Source: Gammaproteobacteria bacterium Ga0077536 (lineage in GTDB: Bacteria > Pseudomonadota > Gammaproteobacteria > Ga0077536). Taken from it: a DNA stretch of 64,000 bases. The position numbers and the translations under genes are program-made. Shown one piece after another: positions 1 to 8,828 of this stretch. Each line of letters opens with the position of its first letter. Within the stretch, counting starts at the first letter, position 1. The stretch spans positions 263,567-327,566 of the forward strand of contig LNEL01000064.1 in assembly GCA_001464935.1 (NCBI GenBank), written 5' to 3'. Below the pieces are notes generated by a model. That model did no database searches, was not told the origin of the DNA, and saw only the letters and a program-made list of their open reading frames with translations.

Positions 1-2
1 TA

Positions 3-1622
3 CAGGTGTCTGCGAGCTACACCGATCAGCGCGGCTACCTGAGCAACCCCTACAAGTTCGTCTATGTACGCGGCGAGATCACGGCCGAGGAATACTACGC
101 GCTGTGGCAGGCCGGCGATGGCGAAGTCGACTGGGCCGCGGTCACGCCGCTCGAAGTGGCCGGCATCGAACTGTTTCGCGAGCGACGGCCCGAACTGCGG
201 CGCCTGTGGTCGGTGTCGACGCGGCTCAATCAGCACCTGCCGACGATCGACGCCACGGTGCATCTCGACTATCGCTATTATCGTGACGACTGGGACATCG
301 ATGCGCATACGTTCACGCTCGAGTGGTATCAGTCACTGGCAGCCGGTGTCGCCGTCACGCCCTACCTGCGCTATTACACGCAGTCGAGTGCGGCGTTCTT
401 CGCCCCGTACTTTCTGGCGCCGCGCGCCGATCACTTCTACTCGAGCGACTTTCGCCTGTCGGGCTTTGGCGCCGTGAGCGGGGGGCTGCGCCTGGCGCGA
501 CAGCTCGGCGCCGCGCTGCGCTTCGAAGCCGGCATCGAGTACTACACCCATCAGGGCGATCTGAAGCTCGGGTCGGACGGCGCGGGAGACTACGCCGATT
601 TCAGCAACTATCTCGCGCACGCGTCGCTGAACATCGATCTGTCGGCAGGCGGCTACGCGCAGGGTCATGCACATCATGCGCACGTGCGGGTCCCCGCGGG
701 CGTGATGTACGCCCATCGTCTGCCGTCGGCAGGGCAGGTGATGCTCGGCTATCGCTACATGGACATGCGCCAGGGGTGCGACATGCGGCGCGGCGAGACC
801 CTTCTCGCCCCGGCCGCTGTCATCGATGCGTGCGGCGACGCCGCTTGCCGGCAGCGCCCGACCTCGATGACGATGGCGATGCACATGCTCGAACTGATGG
901 TGGCGCCGACGAACTGGCTGACGCTGATGCTGATGCCGCAGATCACCGACAGCGAGATGGACATGACGGGCCTGCCGGGCGCAGCCGATGCGACACATAC
1001 CGGCGAGCACGTCAGTGACGGCCTCGGCGATACGACGCTGGCAGCACTGCTGCGCGTATTCGAGCGTCCGGGGCAGCAGATCAATCTCGCGCTGGGCCTC
1101 ACGGCGCCGACCGGCGAATCCGCGGCGGTGCTCGCTGACGCCGTGCTGCACGAGTTCGGCATGCAGCGCGGCAGCGGCACCTGGGATGCGCGCCCGGCCC
1201 TGAGCTATCTCGGCGAGCAGGGGCGCTGGTTCTGGGGGGCGCAGCTCGGTGGGGTGTTCCGGCTGTCCTCGCGTAACGACAGCGGTTATGCGTTCGGCGA
1301 CGCGTGGCAGTTCAGTGCCTGGGGCGGCGCGCAGCTCGCGTCGTGGCTCGCGACGAGCGTGCGCGTGCTGACGACGACGCAGGATGCCGTGCGCGGCGAT
1401 CTCGCGCGCGTGGTGGCCGCCGAAGCCCCCGGTGAACTGCCCGCGAACCAGGGCGGGCGCTTCGTCGATGTCGGCTTCGGCGTGCAGGCCACGCCGCCCG
1501 GGCGCGCGCTGACCGGCCATGCGTTCAGCGCGGAATGGCTGCAGCCGGTCGTCGATGATGTCAACGGCGTACAGCTCGAACGCAGCGGCGCGCTGATGGC
1601 GAGCTGGTCCTACGCGTTCTGA
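3..1622 (+). CDS. Outer-membrane beta-barrel protein, DUF3570 plus a second Met-rich barrel (5' end outside window)
   Basis: The frame is open from the window edge, so the true start and signal peptide lie upstream; 538 residues are readable from a GTG at 6. Residues 1-215 have alternating aromatic/polar strands typical of DUF3570 (for example the YRYYRDDWDIDAHTF stretch). After a His-rich linker (HAHHAH, about residue 220) comes a second barrel-like region resembling outer-membrane 'transporter' proteins found near copper genes, with YRYMDM, a run of Met in MTMAMHMLELM and a terminal aromatic (SYAF). The function is unknown; DUF3570 genes are often linked to apbE, as here with a 4-nt gap. 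The Met/His content suggests, but does not show, metal handling. Confidence 0.72.
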   Translation, partial: QVSASYTDQRGYLSNPYKFVYVRGEITAEEYYALWQAGDGEVDWAAVTPLEVAGIELFRERRPELRRLWSVSTRLNQHLPTIDATVHLDYRYYRDDWDIDAHTFTLEWYQSLAAGVAVTPYLRYYTQSSAAFFAPYFLAPRADHFYSSDFRLSGFGAVSGGLRLARQLGAALRFEAGIEYYTHQGDLKLGSDGAGDYADFSNYLAHASLNIDLSAGGYAQGHAHHAHVRVPAGVMYAHRLPSAGQVMLGYRYMDMRQGCDMRRGETLLAPAAVIDACGDAACRQRPTSMTMAMHMLELMVAPTNWLTLMLMPQITDSEMDMTGLPGAADATHTGEHVSDGLGDTTLAALLRVFERPGQQINLALGLTAPTGESAAVLADAVLHEFGMQRGSGTWDARPALSYLGEQGRWFWGAQLGGVFRLSSRNDSGYAFGDAWQFSAWGGAQLASWLATSVRVLTTTQDAVRGDLARVVAAEAPGELPANQGGRFVDVGFGVQATPPGRALTGHAFSAEWLQPVVDDVNGVQLERSGALMASWSYAF

Positions 1623-1626
1623 TCCG

Positions 1627-2547
1627 ATGCAGGGGCAACCGGTCGTGATGAGGTTCCGCGCGATGGGCAGCCCGTGTGAGCTCGTCCTTTACGCGGCAGA
1701 AGACGCGGGCGGGCAGGCGGCGAATGCTGTTCGCGCCGACATCGAACGCCTCGAAGCGCGCTATTCGCGTTACCGTCCGGACAGCCTGCTGTCGCGCATC
1801 AATGCGATTGCGGCACAGGGCGGGCGTATCGAAGTCGATGCCGAAACGGCGAGCCTGCTCGAGTACGCGGCGACCTGCCACGCGCAGAGTGACGGACTGT
1901 TCGATGTCACGTCGGGCATTCTGCGTCGCGCCTGGCGATTCACCGATGACGCGACGCTGCCCGATGCTGCACACATCGACGCGCTGCTCGACTTCGTCGG
2001 CTGGCACAAGCTCGTGTGGCGCGCGCCGGTGCTGGAGTTTCCGCTGGCAGGCATGGAACTCGACTTCGGCGGCATCGTGAAGGAGTACGCCGTCGACCGC
2101 GCGGCAACGCTCTGCATGGAACACGGCGTCACGGCCGGCATCGTCAATCTCGGTGGTGACGTGCGGGTGATCGGGGCACGCCCCGATGGCGAACGCTGGC
2201 GGGTCGGTGTCGCGCACCCGCGCGCTGCCGGCGCCGCCGTGCGCACGCTGGCGCTGTGCGGCCAGGCGATCGCGACCAGCGGCGACTACGAGCGCTGCAT
2301 GGTCGTCGATGGCGTGCGTTACGCGCACCTGCTGTCGCCGCGCACGGGCTGGCCGGTGCGCCAGCTTGCGGCGGTCAGCGTGGTGGCCGATCTGTGTGTG
2401 CTCGCGGGCAGTGCGTCGACCATCGCGATGCTGAAGGATGCAGAGGGCCCGGCCTGGCTCGAAGCGCTCGGCCTGCCGCACCTGTGGGTCGACACGGCGG
2501 GGCGCGTCGGTGGCAGCCTCGCGGCCGCGGCGACGAGTGATTGCTGA
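1627..2547 (+). CDS. apbE: FAD:protein FMN transferase (ApbE family)
   Basis: A 306-residue ApbE-type flavin transferase, which attaches FMN from FAD to Thr/Ser of periplasmic electron-transfer proteins. Family motifs are clear: DFGGIVKEYAVDRA (about 147-159), NLGGDV (174-179), SGDYERC (218-224) and YAHLLSPRTGWPV (232-244). The usual metal-binding Ala-Asp in the C-terminal block reads Ala-Gly here (VLAGSASTIAML, 258-269), so one canonical ligand is missing; this may be a subfamily trait of DUF3570-linked ApbEs. No signal peptide is obvious at the chosen ATG. It follows the barrel gene by 4 nt, so the two are probably co-transcribed. No obvious flavinylation target lies in the window. Confidence 0.88.
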   Translation: MQGQPVVMRFRAMGSPCELVLYAAEDAGGQAANAVRADIERLEARYSRYRPDSLLSRINAIAAQGGRIEVDAETASLLEYAATCHAQSDGLFDVTSGILRRAWRFTDDATLPDAAHIDALLDFVGWHKLVWRAPVLEFPLAGMELDFGGIVKEYAVDRAATLCMEHGVTAGIVNLGGDVRVIGARPDGERWRVGVAHPRAAGAAVRTLALCGQAIATSGDYERCMVVDGVRYAHLLSPRTGWPVRQLAAVSVVADLCVLAGSASTIAMLKDAEGPAWLEALGLPHLWVDTAGRVGGSLAAAATSDC

Positions 2548-2580
2548 TTGAAGCCGCCGGCACGCGCTGCCCACCGACCA

Positions 2581-2731
2581 CAGCCCGGAGGCAGCGGCAG
2601 CGGAATCCGGGGACAGGGGTGGCCAGATGCTCGATGTCACTGCGCACGCAGACGTGCAGTGGCACTGATGCCGAGGATGAACAAAGGGCCGGCGTCGATC
2701 CCGGATTTCGCTTGCGCTGTCTCCGGGCTAC
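2581..2731. repeat. Inverted pair of REP-like elements between convergent genes
   Basis: A left unit (2581-2612, starting CAGCCCGGAG and ending AATCCGGGG) and an inverted right unit (2699-2731, ending CTCCGGGCTAC) share the pattern (G)TAGCCCGG...GCGCAGCG..ATCCGGG common to intergenic REP-like repeats in gammaproteobacteria. They sit in the 274-bp gap between the convergent apbE and GST genes, where a BIME-like hairpin could act as a transcript end. The same family occurs at 11638-11727. No gene is supported in this gap. Confidence 0.6.
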
Positions 2732-2821
2732 GACAGGCAGTCGCCGTGGCGATCTGGTTGACGATGGCTGAGTGACCGCCGCCTGCGCGGGTGCGCGACA
2801 GGCGGCGGCAGAGGTCGGGGA

Positions 2822-3472
2822 TCAGCCCTTCATCTTCACCTGGGCGGACGCCGGGTGCAGGCTCGAGGTCGCGCTGGGGCGCGCGTCCATGCGGGCGAAC
2901 CACGCGCCGATGTTCTTCAGCTCGGGATTGATCGGCTGGCCGACGTCACGCGCAAAGTCCATGCAGCAGTACAGCGTGATGTCGACGAAGCGCAGTTCAT
3001 TGCCGCAGATGAAATCGCGGCCGGCAATCAGCGCGTCGAGCTTCGTCAGCCAGTCCTGCGCCTTCGCCTTCAGACCGGGCGACGCTTCCGGGATGCAGTA
3101 CAGGCGGTTCTTGAACAGCTCGTAGCCCTCGGCATAGCGGAAGCCGTTGTAGATGTGCTCGGTGATGTTCAGTTCGACGCGGCGCTGCCAGGTACGGGCG
3201 ACGGCGCGTTCTTCGGACGTGCGGCCGATCAGCACCGGTGTCGGATGCTTTTCTTCGAGGTATTCGCAGATCACGGCCGTCTCGGCGATGACCGTGCCGT
3301 CGTCGAGTTCGAGCGCCGGCAGCTGGCCGCCCGGATTGCGCTTCAGATAGCCTTCCTGCCGGTTCTCACCGCCGAGCAGGTCCACTTCTTCACGCGGCAG
3401 GGTCAGGCCTTTCTCGGCAAGGAACATGCGCACCACGCGCGGATTCGGGCCAAAGGAATCAATCAGCTTCAT
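2822..3472 (-). CDS. Glutathione S-transferase family protein
   Basis: A 216-residue cytosolic GST. The N-terminal thioredoxin-like domain (1-80) has the family pattern NPRVVRMFLAEKG, the cis-Pro site GGQLPALELDDG (about 48-59) and the glutathione gamma-Glu contact ETAVICEYLE (63-72). An all-helical C-terminal domain follows. The length fits the family. The start ATG at 3472 is preceded by AGGAG on the coding strand. The substrate cannot be predicted. It lies 156 bp downstream of the cytochrome c gene on the same strand. Confidence 0.88.
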   Translation of the reverse strand: MKLIDSFGPNPRVVRMFLAEKGLTLPREEVDLLGGENRQEGYLKRNPGGQLPALELDDGTVIAETAVICEYLEEKHPTPVLIGRTSEERAVARTWQRRVELNITEHIYNGFRYAEGYELFKNRLYCIPEASPGLKAKAQDWLTKLDALIAGRDFICGNELRFVDITLYCCMDFARDVGQPINPELKNIGAWFARMDARPSATSSLHPASAQVKMKG

Positions 3473-3628
3473 GTGAGCCTCCTGGTCTGTTGTCGTTGGG
3501 GGTCGGGCGCCGCGCGTCAGCGGGTGACCGGCGGGGGCAGCGGTGCGCGATGGACGTGCCCGCAGGCACGGAAGGCGTCACGGTAGGCGGCTGGCCGGAG
3601 GCCGTCAACCGTGACGCGGCGCGGCCTG

Positions 3629-4345
3629 TCAGGGCTTCTTGACCGGCCGTCCCGGCGGCAGCGCGTTGTCGGCGCGCGCGAGCAGATAGCTGTAGATCGG
3701 GCCCATGTCCTTGAGCACGGCATTGTTCTTCGCGAAGCTCGGCATCGCGCCAACCTTGCCGGTGTAGCCGTGGTGCATCACGTAATGGAAGCGCAACCAG
3801 TCGACGCGCGTCTTGAGGCGCTCGGCGAGATTCGGCGCGAAGGTGCTGCCCATCGCACTGCCGCCGTGACACTGCACGCAATGCGTCGCGAACGAGCGCC
3901 ACCCCACATAGGTGTCCTTGCCGACCTGACACTTCTCGGCCTGCGTGGCGCCCGCCGGACAGCTGACGTCATAGACCGGCGCCGGCCCGGCCACGGCCGG
4001 ATCCGCTTTGGGGTCGGTCGTCGACGGTCCCGTGGACGCGTCGGCGGCGGGCGTGGACGGCGCAGCAGGTGCCGTGTCCTGGACAGCGTCGGGGGCGGGC
4101 ACGGGTTCTGGCGCAGGTGCTGATGCAGGTTCAGGCGCCGCCACGGGTTCAGCCGCAGGTGCTGGTGCCGGTTCAGGCGTCGCCGCGGGTTCAGCCGCAG
4201 GTGCAGGTGCAGATTCAGGCGCCGACGCGGGCGCGGGCGCCGCTACCGGTGGCGAGGCTGGCTGGCCCGAATCGCAGGCGGTCAGAGCGAGGGTGAGCAG
4301 GAACACGGCACACAGGGCGAAGGTGCTGGCGCGACTGAGGTTCAT
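3629..4345 (-). CDS. Lipoprotein c-type cytochrome with long Pro/Ala-rich linker
   Basis: A 238-residue monoheme cytochrome. The start at 4345 is chosen because AGGAG lies 6-9 nt upstream and a lipoprotein signal follows (lipobox LTAC, Cys24); the frame is open further upstream but has no signal there. Residues 25-125 are a low-complexity Pro/Ala/Glu linker encoded by tandem repeats. The heme domain holds CVQCH (156-160) and a probable axial Met in GAMPSF (M201). It is likely a membrane-tethered periplasmic electron carrier. Its partner is unknown; the PQQ dehydrogenase at 14.3 kb already carries its own heme domain. Confidence 0.85.
   Translation of the reverse strand: MNLSRASTFALCAVFLLTLALTACDSGQPASPPVAAPAPASAPESAPAPAAEPAATPEPAPAPAAEPVAAPEPASAPAPEPVPAPDAVQDTAPAAPSTPAADASTGPSTTDPKADPAVAGPAPVYDVSCPAGATQAEKCQVGKDTYVGWRSFATHCVQCHGGSAMGSTFAPNLAERLKTRVDWLRFHYVMHHGYTGKVGAMPSFAKNNAVLKDMGPIYSYLLARADNALPPGRPVKKP
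4104..4245. repeat. 42-bp coding minisatellite in the cytochrome linker
   Basis: Two near-identical 42-bp units (4128-4169 and 4170-4211, each beginning GGTTCAGGCG) are flanked by partial units on both sides. They encode a 14-residue Ala/Pro/Glu repeat in the linker of the cytochrome lipoprotein. The repeat is in frame, so copy-number changes would only lengthen or shorten the tether. Confidence 0.75.
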
Positions 4346-4518
4346 CGGGTCTCCTGAAATATGGGCTGATGCTGCAAAGGGCACGGTGGCCTGACCCACC
4401 AGTGTAACGATAGCCGACACCGCGCAACATGCGGCATTACGTCGCGGCGACCCGTCGCGGCCGAGCCCGCAGGCCTGCGTGCTACCATGCCAGACACCCC
4501 CATCCCCCCTGCAGTGAC

Positions 4519-5875
4519 TTGACCAGCGTTTCCGATCTCCAGTTGCAAACCCTGGCGTGGCGCCACTACGAGGAGGCGCGCGGTGCGCCGCTGCGCGACC
4601 CGCAGATCGAAGCCGGTGTGCTCGCCGCTGCCGCCGACTTTCCACACCGCGTGGCGCTGCGCGCGCGCGCGTTCTGCGCCCGTGTCGGGCTCGACCCGCT
4701 GCTGCAGCGGGCCCATCGACGCTCGCGCCAGGCCGCCGTGCTCGCCGTGTTCGCCGGCGCGGTGCTCGGCGTCGGCACGGCAGGTCTCATCCCGGACGGC
4801 ACGCCGGCGCGTGCGAACCTGATGGACATGCTGGCGGCGCTGCTCGTGCCGAACCTGCTGGCGTTGCTGCTGTGGCTGCTGCTGCAACTCGGTGGCAGCC
4901 TGCGCGGGCGCGGGCCGGCCGGCATCTGGTTCGGCAGCGTCCTGCAGCGTCTGGTGGAGCGGGTGTCCGGCGACCCGGGTCGCGGCGCACCGGCAGACGT
5001 CACGCGCGCCGTCCAGCGCGGCCTTGTCGATTACTACGCCACCACACCGGCCGGTCGTCTGCACCTCGCCAGTCTGTCGCACCTGTTCTGGCTGGCGCTC
5101 GCCAGCGGGGCGATGCTCGGCTGCTGGTGGCTGCTGGCGCTGCGGCAGATCGATTTCTACTGGGGCAGCACGCTGCTCGGGCCGCACACCATCACGCAGG
5201 CGTTCGACTGGCTGGCGCGGCCCGTGGGCTGGCTCGGCCTGCCGGTGCCGGGCGCCGCGGACGTCGCCGCGAGCCGTATCGACGCGAGCGCACAGGATGC
5301 GGCGCTGCGCGCGCGCTGGGGCTGGTTTCTGTTGAGTGCGCTGGGCGTGTTCGGCGTGTTGCCGCGACTGGTGGCGTTCGCCGGCTGTCAGGCGCTGGCT
5401 GCCTGGGCTGCCCGTCGGCCCGTCATCGATGCCGCCCAGCCGGGTTACTGGCGCCTGCGATCGTTCCTGCTGCCGACGCCGACCGCCACGCGCGTGCTCG
5501 ATCCCGATGACGGCGCGTCGCCCCGCCCGGCGCGAGGCGCTGCCCCACGCGGCGGCCTGGCTCGCGCTCGAGCGCGCGCTGCCGGTGCCGGCCACGGCGA
5601 CCGATCTCGGCGTCGTCGTCGATCGGCCGGCCCAGCAGCGTGTGCTTGCCGCGCTGGCTGCCGACGCCCCCTGGCCCGCGCTCGTCGTGCAGGCACCACT
5701 GGCGGCGACGCCGGATCGCGGCCTCGCGCAGTTCGTCGCGGCACTCGTCGCGGCGGCCGGGCGTCCCGTTCATCTGCACATCGCGGGCGCCGCTGCCGCC
5801 GCGCTGTCGCCGGTGGACCTGGCGGCGCGCGTCGAGGACTGGCGCGCGCTCGCGCAGGCCGCCGGCGTGTCGTGA
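4519..5875 (+). CDS. DUF2868 membrane protein, apparent frameshift near 5520
   Basis: The start is uncertain; TTG at 4519 is the best in-frame choice before the family-like sequence SDLQLQTLAWRHYEEARG. Hydrophobic segments lie around residues 80-125, 190-210 and 270-300. From 4519 to about 5515 the protein reads in one frame (to VLDPDDG). After that the sensible sequence, rich in Ala/Leu and ending at TGA 5873-5875, continues in the next frame (REALPHAAAWLALERALPV), while the original frame becomes an Arg-rich string. A single extra base (or two missing), for example in the C-rich run 5520-5527, explains this. The rejoined length of about 450 residues suits DUF2868. It is coupled to the DUF3482 gene by a GTGA overlap. 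Confidence 0.72.
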
Positions 5876-7287
5876 ACAGCACGGCCAGCACCATCCGCAT
5901 CGCGGTGATTGGCCACACCAATGCGGGCAAGACTTCGCTGTTGCGCACCCTGATGCACGAGCGTGGTTTCGGCGAAGTCTCGAGCCGACCGGCCACGACG
6001 CGTCACGTCGAGGCCACGACGCTCGACCTCGGCGGCGGCTGGTCACTCGAACTCGCCGACACGCCGGGCCTCGAGGACTCGATGGGCCTGCTCGACGCGC
6101 TGCACGCGGCCGATCCGTCGCCACGGTCCAGCGGCGCGGCCCGCATCGAACGCTTCCTCGACAGCCTGCTCGCGACCACCGATTTCGCGCAGGAAGCCAA
6201 GGCGCTGCGCCAGTTGCTCGCGAGCGATCTGGCGCTGTACGTCGTCGATGCGCGCGAACCCGTGCTCGGCAAATACCAGGACGAGTTCGCAATTCTCGCC
6301 TCGTCCGGCAAGCCGTGCCTGGTCGTGCTGAACTTCACCGCGAGTCCGGGCGCGGATCCGGCGCGCTGGCGCAACGCGCTGCAGACGGCCGGCATTCACA
6401 ACGTGACCAGTTTCGATACCGTGGTGTTCGATGCCGCTGACGAACGGCGCCTGTGGCAGCAGGTCGGCCTGCTGCTGCCGGCGGCCGAGGCGCACTGTGC
6501 GCGGCTCGTCGCCAGCCGCGAGCGCGAACTCGCCGCGCGCCAGACGCAGGCCGCGCGGCTCATCGCCGAGGCCTTGATCGACTGCGCCGCGTTGCGCGCG
6601 CCGGTGCACGACGCTGCCAACGGCACCAGCGGCAGCATGCTCGGGACCCGCGTGCGGGCGCGCGAAGCGGCGCTGAGCCGCGATCTGCTCGGCCTGTTCC
6701 GCTTCATCGAAGACGACTACGAAGCGCGCGATCTGCCGCTGTCGGGCGCCGCCTGGTCACTCGATCCGTTCGACGGCGAACTGTTGAAAGAACTGGGCCT
6801 CAGTCTCGGCACGTCCGCGGCCAAGGGAGCGGCAGCCGGTGCCGTCGTCGATGCGTTGACCGCGTTTCACTCGCTCGGCGCTGCGACGCTGATTGGCGGG
6901 GCGCTGGGTGCGGGCCTCGATGCAGCCACGCGCCTGGGCCGTCATGTGCAGGCCCGCGTCGGCGGTGAGCGCTTCGAACAGATCGACGAAGCCACGGCGC
7001 TGTTCATCGCCCGCCGCGCGGTGATGCTCACCCACGATCTGACGCAACGCGGCCATGCCGCACAGACGCCCGTCGCCGCGCGCACGCAGCTCGCGGCCGC
7101 AATGCCCGGCGAAACCGATCTCCGACGCGAGATCGCGCGCGCCGGCCGGCATCCCGAATGGTCCGAACTGGGCGCGGACGCCGACACCGACGATACGGCA
7201 CGCGCGCGCTGCGTGCTGGCCATGCAGGCACCGCTGCTGTCCGCGCTGCGCGCGCCGACGCAGTCGCCATCTTCCGACGCTCATTGA
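5872..7287 (+). CDS. DUF3482 GTPase/DUF3482 domain protein
   Basis: A 471-residue protein starting at GTG 5872, which overlaps the TGA of the DUF2868 gene (GTGA). An N-terminal TRAFAC-type G domain has the P-loop GHTNAGKTS (about 11-19), switch/G3 LADTPG and a weak G4 (NFTA in place of NKxD). A C-terminal region of about 250 residues with Gly/Ala-rich hydrophobic helices (GTSAAKGAAAGAVVDAL) matches DUF3482. DUF2868 and DUF3482 genes are a conserved pair of unknown role in proteobacteria. The uninterrupted frame running from 4429 to 7287 is an accident of high GC, not one gene. Confidence 0.85.
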   Translation: MNSTASTIRIAVIGHTNAGKTSLLRTLMHERGFGEVSSRPATTRHVEATTLDLGGGWSLELADTPGLEDSMGLLDALHAADPSPRSSGAARIERFLDSLLATTDFAQEAKALRQLLASDLALYVVDAREPVLGKYQDEFAILASSGKPCLVVLNFTASPGADPARWRNALQTAGIHNVTSFDTVVFDAADERRLWQQVGLLLPAAEAHCARLVASRERELAARQTQAARLIAEALIDCAALRAPVHDAANGTSGSMLGTRVRAREAALSRDLLGLFRFIEDDYEARDLPLSGAAWSLDPFDGELLKELGLSLGTSAAKGAAAGAVVDALTAFHSLGAATLIGGALGAGLDAATRLGRHVQARVGGERFEQIDEATALFIARRAVMLTHDLTQRGHAAQTPVAARTQLAAAMPGETDLRREIARAGRHPEWSELGADADTDDTARARCVLAMQAPLLSALRAPTQSPSSDAH

Positions 7288-7316
7288 ACCGCCACGCAAG
7301 CAAAGAGGGGAACAGC

Positions 7317-8828
7317 ATGCCGATACCGACTCCCGACGCCGCCGAAGTCGCGCAACTCGCCGCCCGCACCGGGTTCAGCATCACTGCCGACGAAGCGGAG
7401 CAGTACGCATTGATGATGGCCGGCATGCTCAGTGCCTACGACGCCGTCGACGGGCTGCCCGACGACGCGCCGGCGGTGCGTCACGCGCGCGGTGCCTGGC
7501 ATACGCCGCTGCCGGCGGAGAATCCGCACAACGCGTGGTACGTGCGCACGTCGCTCAGGGGCGCCGCGACCGGTCCGCTCGCCGGGCGACGCATCGCCGT
7601 CAAGGACAGCATCATGGTCGCGGGTGTGCCGATGATGAACGGCGCGTCGCTGCTCGAAGGCTATGTGCCGGGGGTCGACGCGACGGTCGTCACGCGCGTG
7701 CTCGATGCGGGCGCTGAAGTGATCGGCAAGACGCATTGCGAATACTTCTGCCTGTCGGGCGGCAGCCACACCGGCGCTCTGGGCCCCGTGCACAACCCGC
7801 ACCGTCACGGCTATTCCGCGGGCGGCTCGTCGAGTGGCAGCGCCGTGGTGCTGGTGACCGGCGAGGCCGATCTCGCGCTCGGGGCCGACCAGGGCGGATC
7901 GATCCGGATGCCGTCGTCGTTCTCCGGCACCGTCGGCATGAAGCCGACCTACGGCCTCGTGCCGTACACCGGCATCGCGCCGATCGAAGGCTTCATGGAT
8001 CACGTCGGGCCGATGACGATGACGGTGCGCGACAACGCACTGCTGCTCGAGGTCATCGCCGGCGCCGACGACTACGATCCGCGTCAGCTCAATCTGAAGG
8101 TGGCGCGCTATACGGATGGCATCGATCGTGGCGTCGCGAATCTGCGCATCGGCGTGGTGCGCGAAGGCTTCGGGCTGCCGTCATCGGAACCTGAGGTCGA
8201 TGCGAAAGTGCGTGCCGGCGCGGCCCTGTTCGCGAAACTCGGCGCCAGCGTCGAAGAGGTGTCCGTGCCGATGCATGCGCTGGGGCCTGCGATCTGGTCA
8301 CCGGTCGGCATCGACGGGCTGACGACGACCGTGCTGTCGACGCAGGGCTTCGGGCTCGGCCGCACGGACTACTATCCGGTCGACATGATGGAATGGCTGC
8401 ACGAGCGCCGCGCGCGCATCAACGAGGTGCCCCCGAACATCAAGCTGTTCACGCTCGTCGGACGGTATGTGATCGAACGCTATGGTTACACCTACTACGC
8501 GAAAGCCGCGAACCGCGTGCGCAGCCTGCGCGCGGGCTATGACGCCGCGCTCGCGCATTATGACCTGCTGCTGATGCCGACGACGCCGATGAAGGCGCAG
8601 CCACTGCCGGCGCCCGACTGCTCGGTGATGGAATGGTGCCGGCGCGCGACCGAGATGCTCGTCAACACCTGCCCGACCGACGTGTCGCACCATCCGGCGA
8701 TCAGTCTGCCGTGCGGCCAGGCGGACGGCCTGCCGATCGGCATGATGCTGATCGGCAGACACTTCGACGAGGCGACGATCTACCGCGCCGCCTATGCGTT
8801 CGAACAGACCGGTGCCGCTCAGACCTGA
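7317..8828 (+). CDS. Amidase (amidase signature family)
   Basis: A 503-residue amidase-signature enzyme. The Lys-cisSer-Ser triad is visible: K96 in AVKDS, the cis-Ser in GGSSSGS (about 171) and the nucleophile S195 in DQGGSIRMPS. The start at 7317 has AGAGGGG upstream. It hydrolyses an amide or related C-N bond in the cytoplasm; the substrate is unknown. GatA is unlikely because no gatB or gatC is adjacent. It lies 29 bp after the DUF3482 gene and its end overlaps the convergent methyltransferase gene by 10 bp. Confidence 0.88.
   Translation: MPIPTPDAAEVAQLAARTGFSITADEAEQYALMMAGMLSAYDAVDGLPDDAPAVRHARGAWHTPLPAENPHNAWYVRTSLRGAATGPLAGRRIAVKDSIMVAGVPMMNGASLLEGYVPGVDATVVTRVLDAGAEVIGKTHCEYFCLSGGSHTGALGPVHNPHRHGYSAGGSSSGSAVVLVTGEADLALGADQGGSIRMPSSFSGTVGMKPTYGLVPYTGIAPIEGFMDHVGPMTMTVRDNALLLEVIAGADDYDPRQLNLKVARYTDGIDRGVANLRIGVVREGFGLPSSEPEVDAKVRAGAALFAKLGASVEEVSVPMHALGPAIWSPVGIDGLTTTVLSTQGFGLGRTDYYPVDMMEWLHERRARINEVPPNIKLFTLVGRYVIERYGYTYYAKAANRVRSLRAGYDAALAHYDLLLMPTTPMKAQPLPAPDCSVMEWCRRATEMLVNTCPTDVSHHPAISLPCGQADGLPIGMMLIGRHFDEATIYRAAYAFEQTGAAQT

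Noticed and set aside
2541-2775. Small plus-strand frames between apbE and the GST gene
   Set aside because: They fall on the REP-like repeats and lack ribosome-binding sites and family similarity.
4429-7287. A single 952-residue open frame covering DUF2868 and DUF3482
   Set aside because: The middle 110 residues are an Arg-rich string typical of a wrong frame; sensible DUF2868 sequence continues in the next frame to 5875, and DUF3482 has its own GTG start at 5872.
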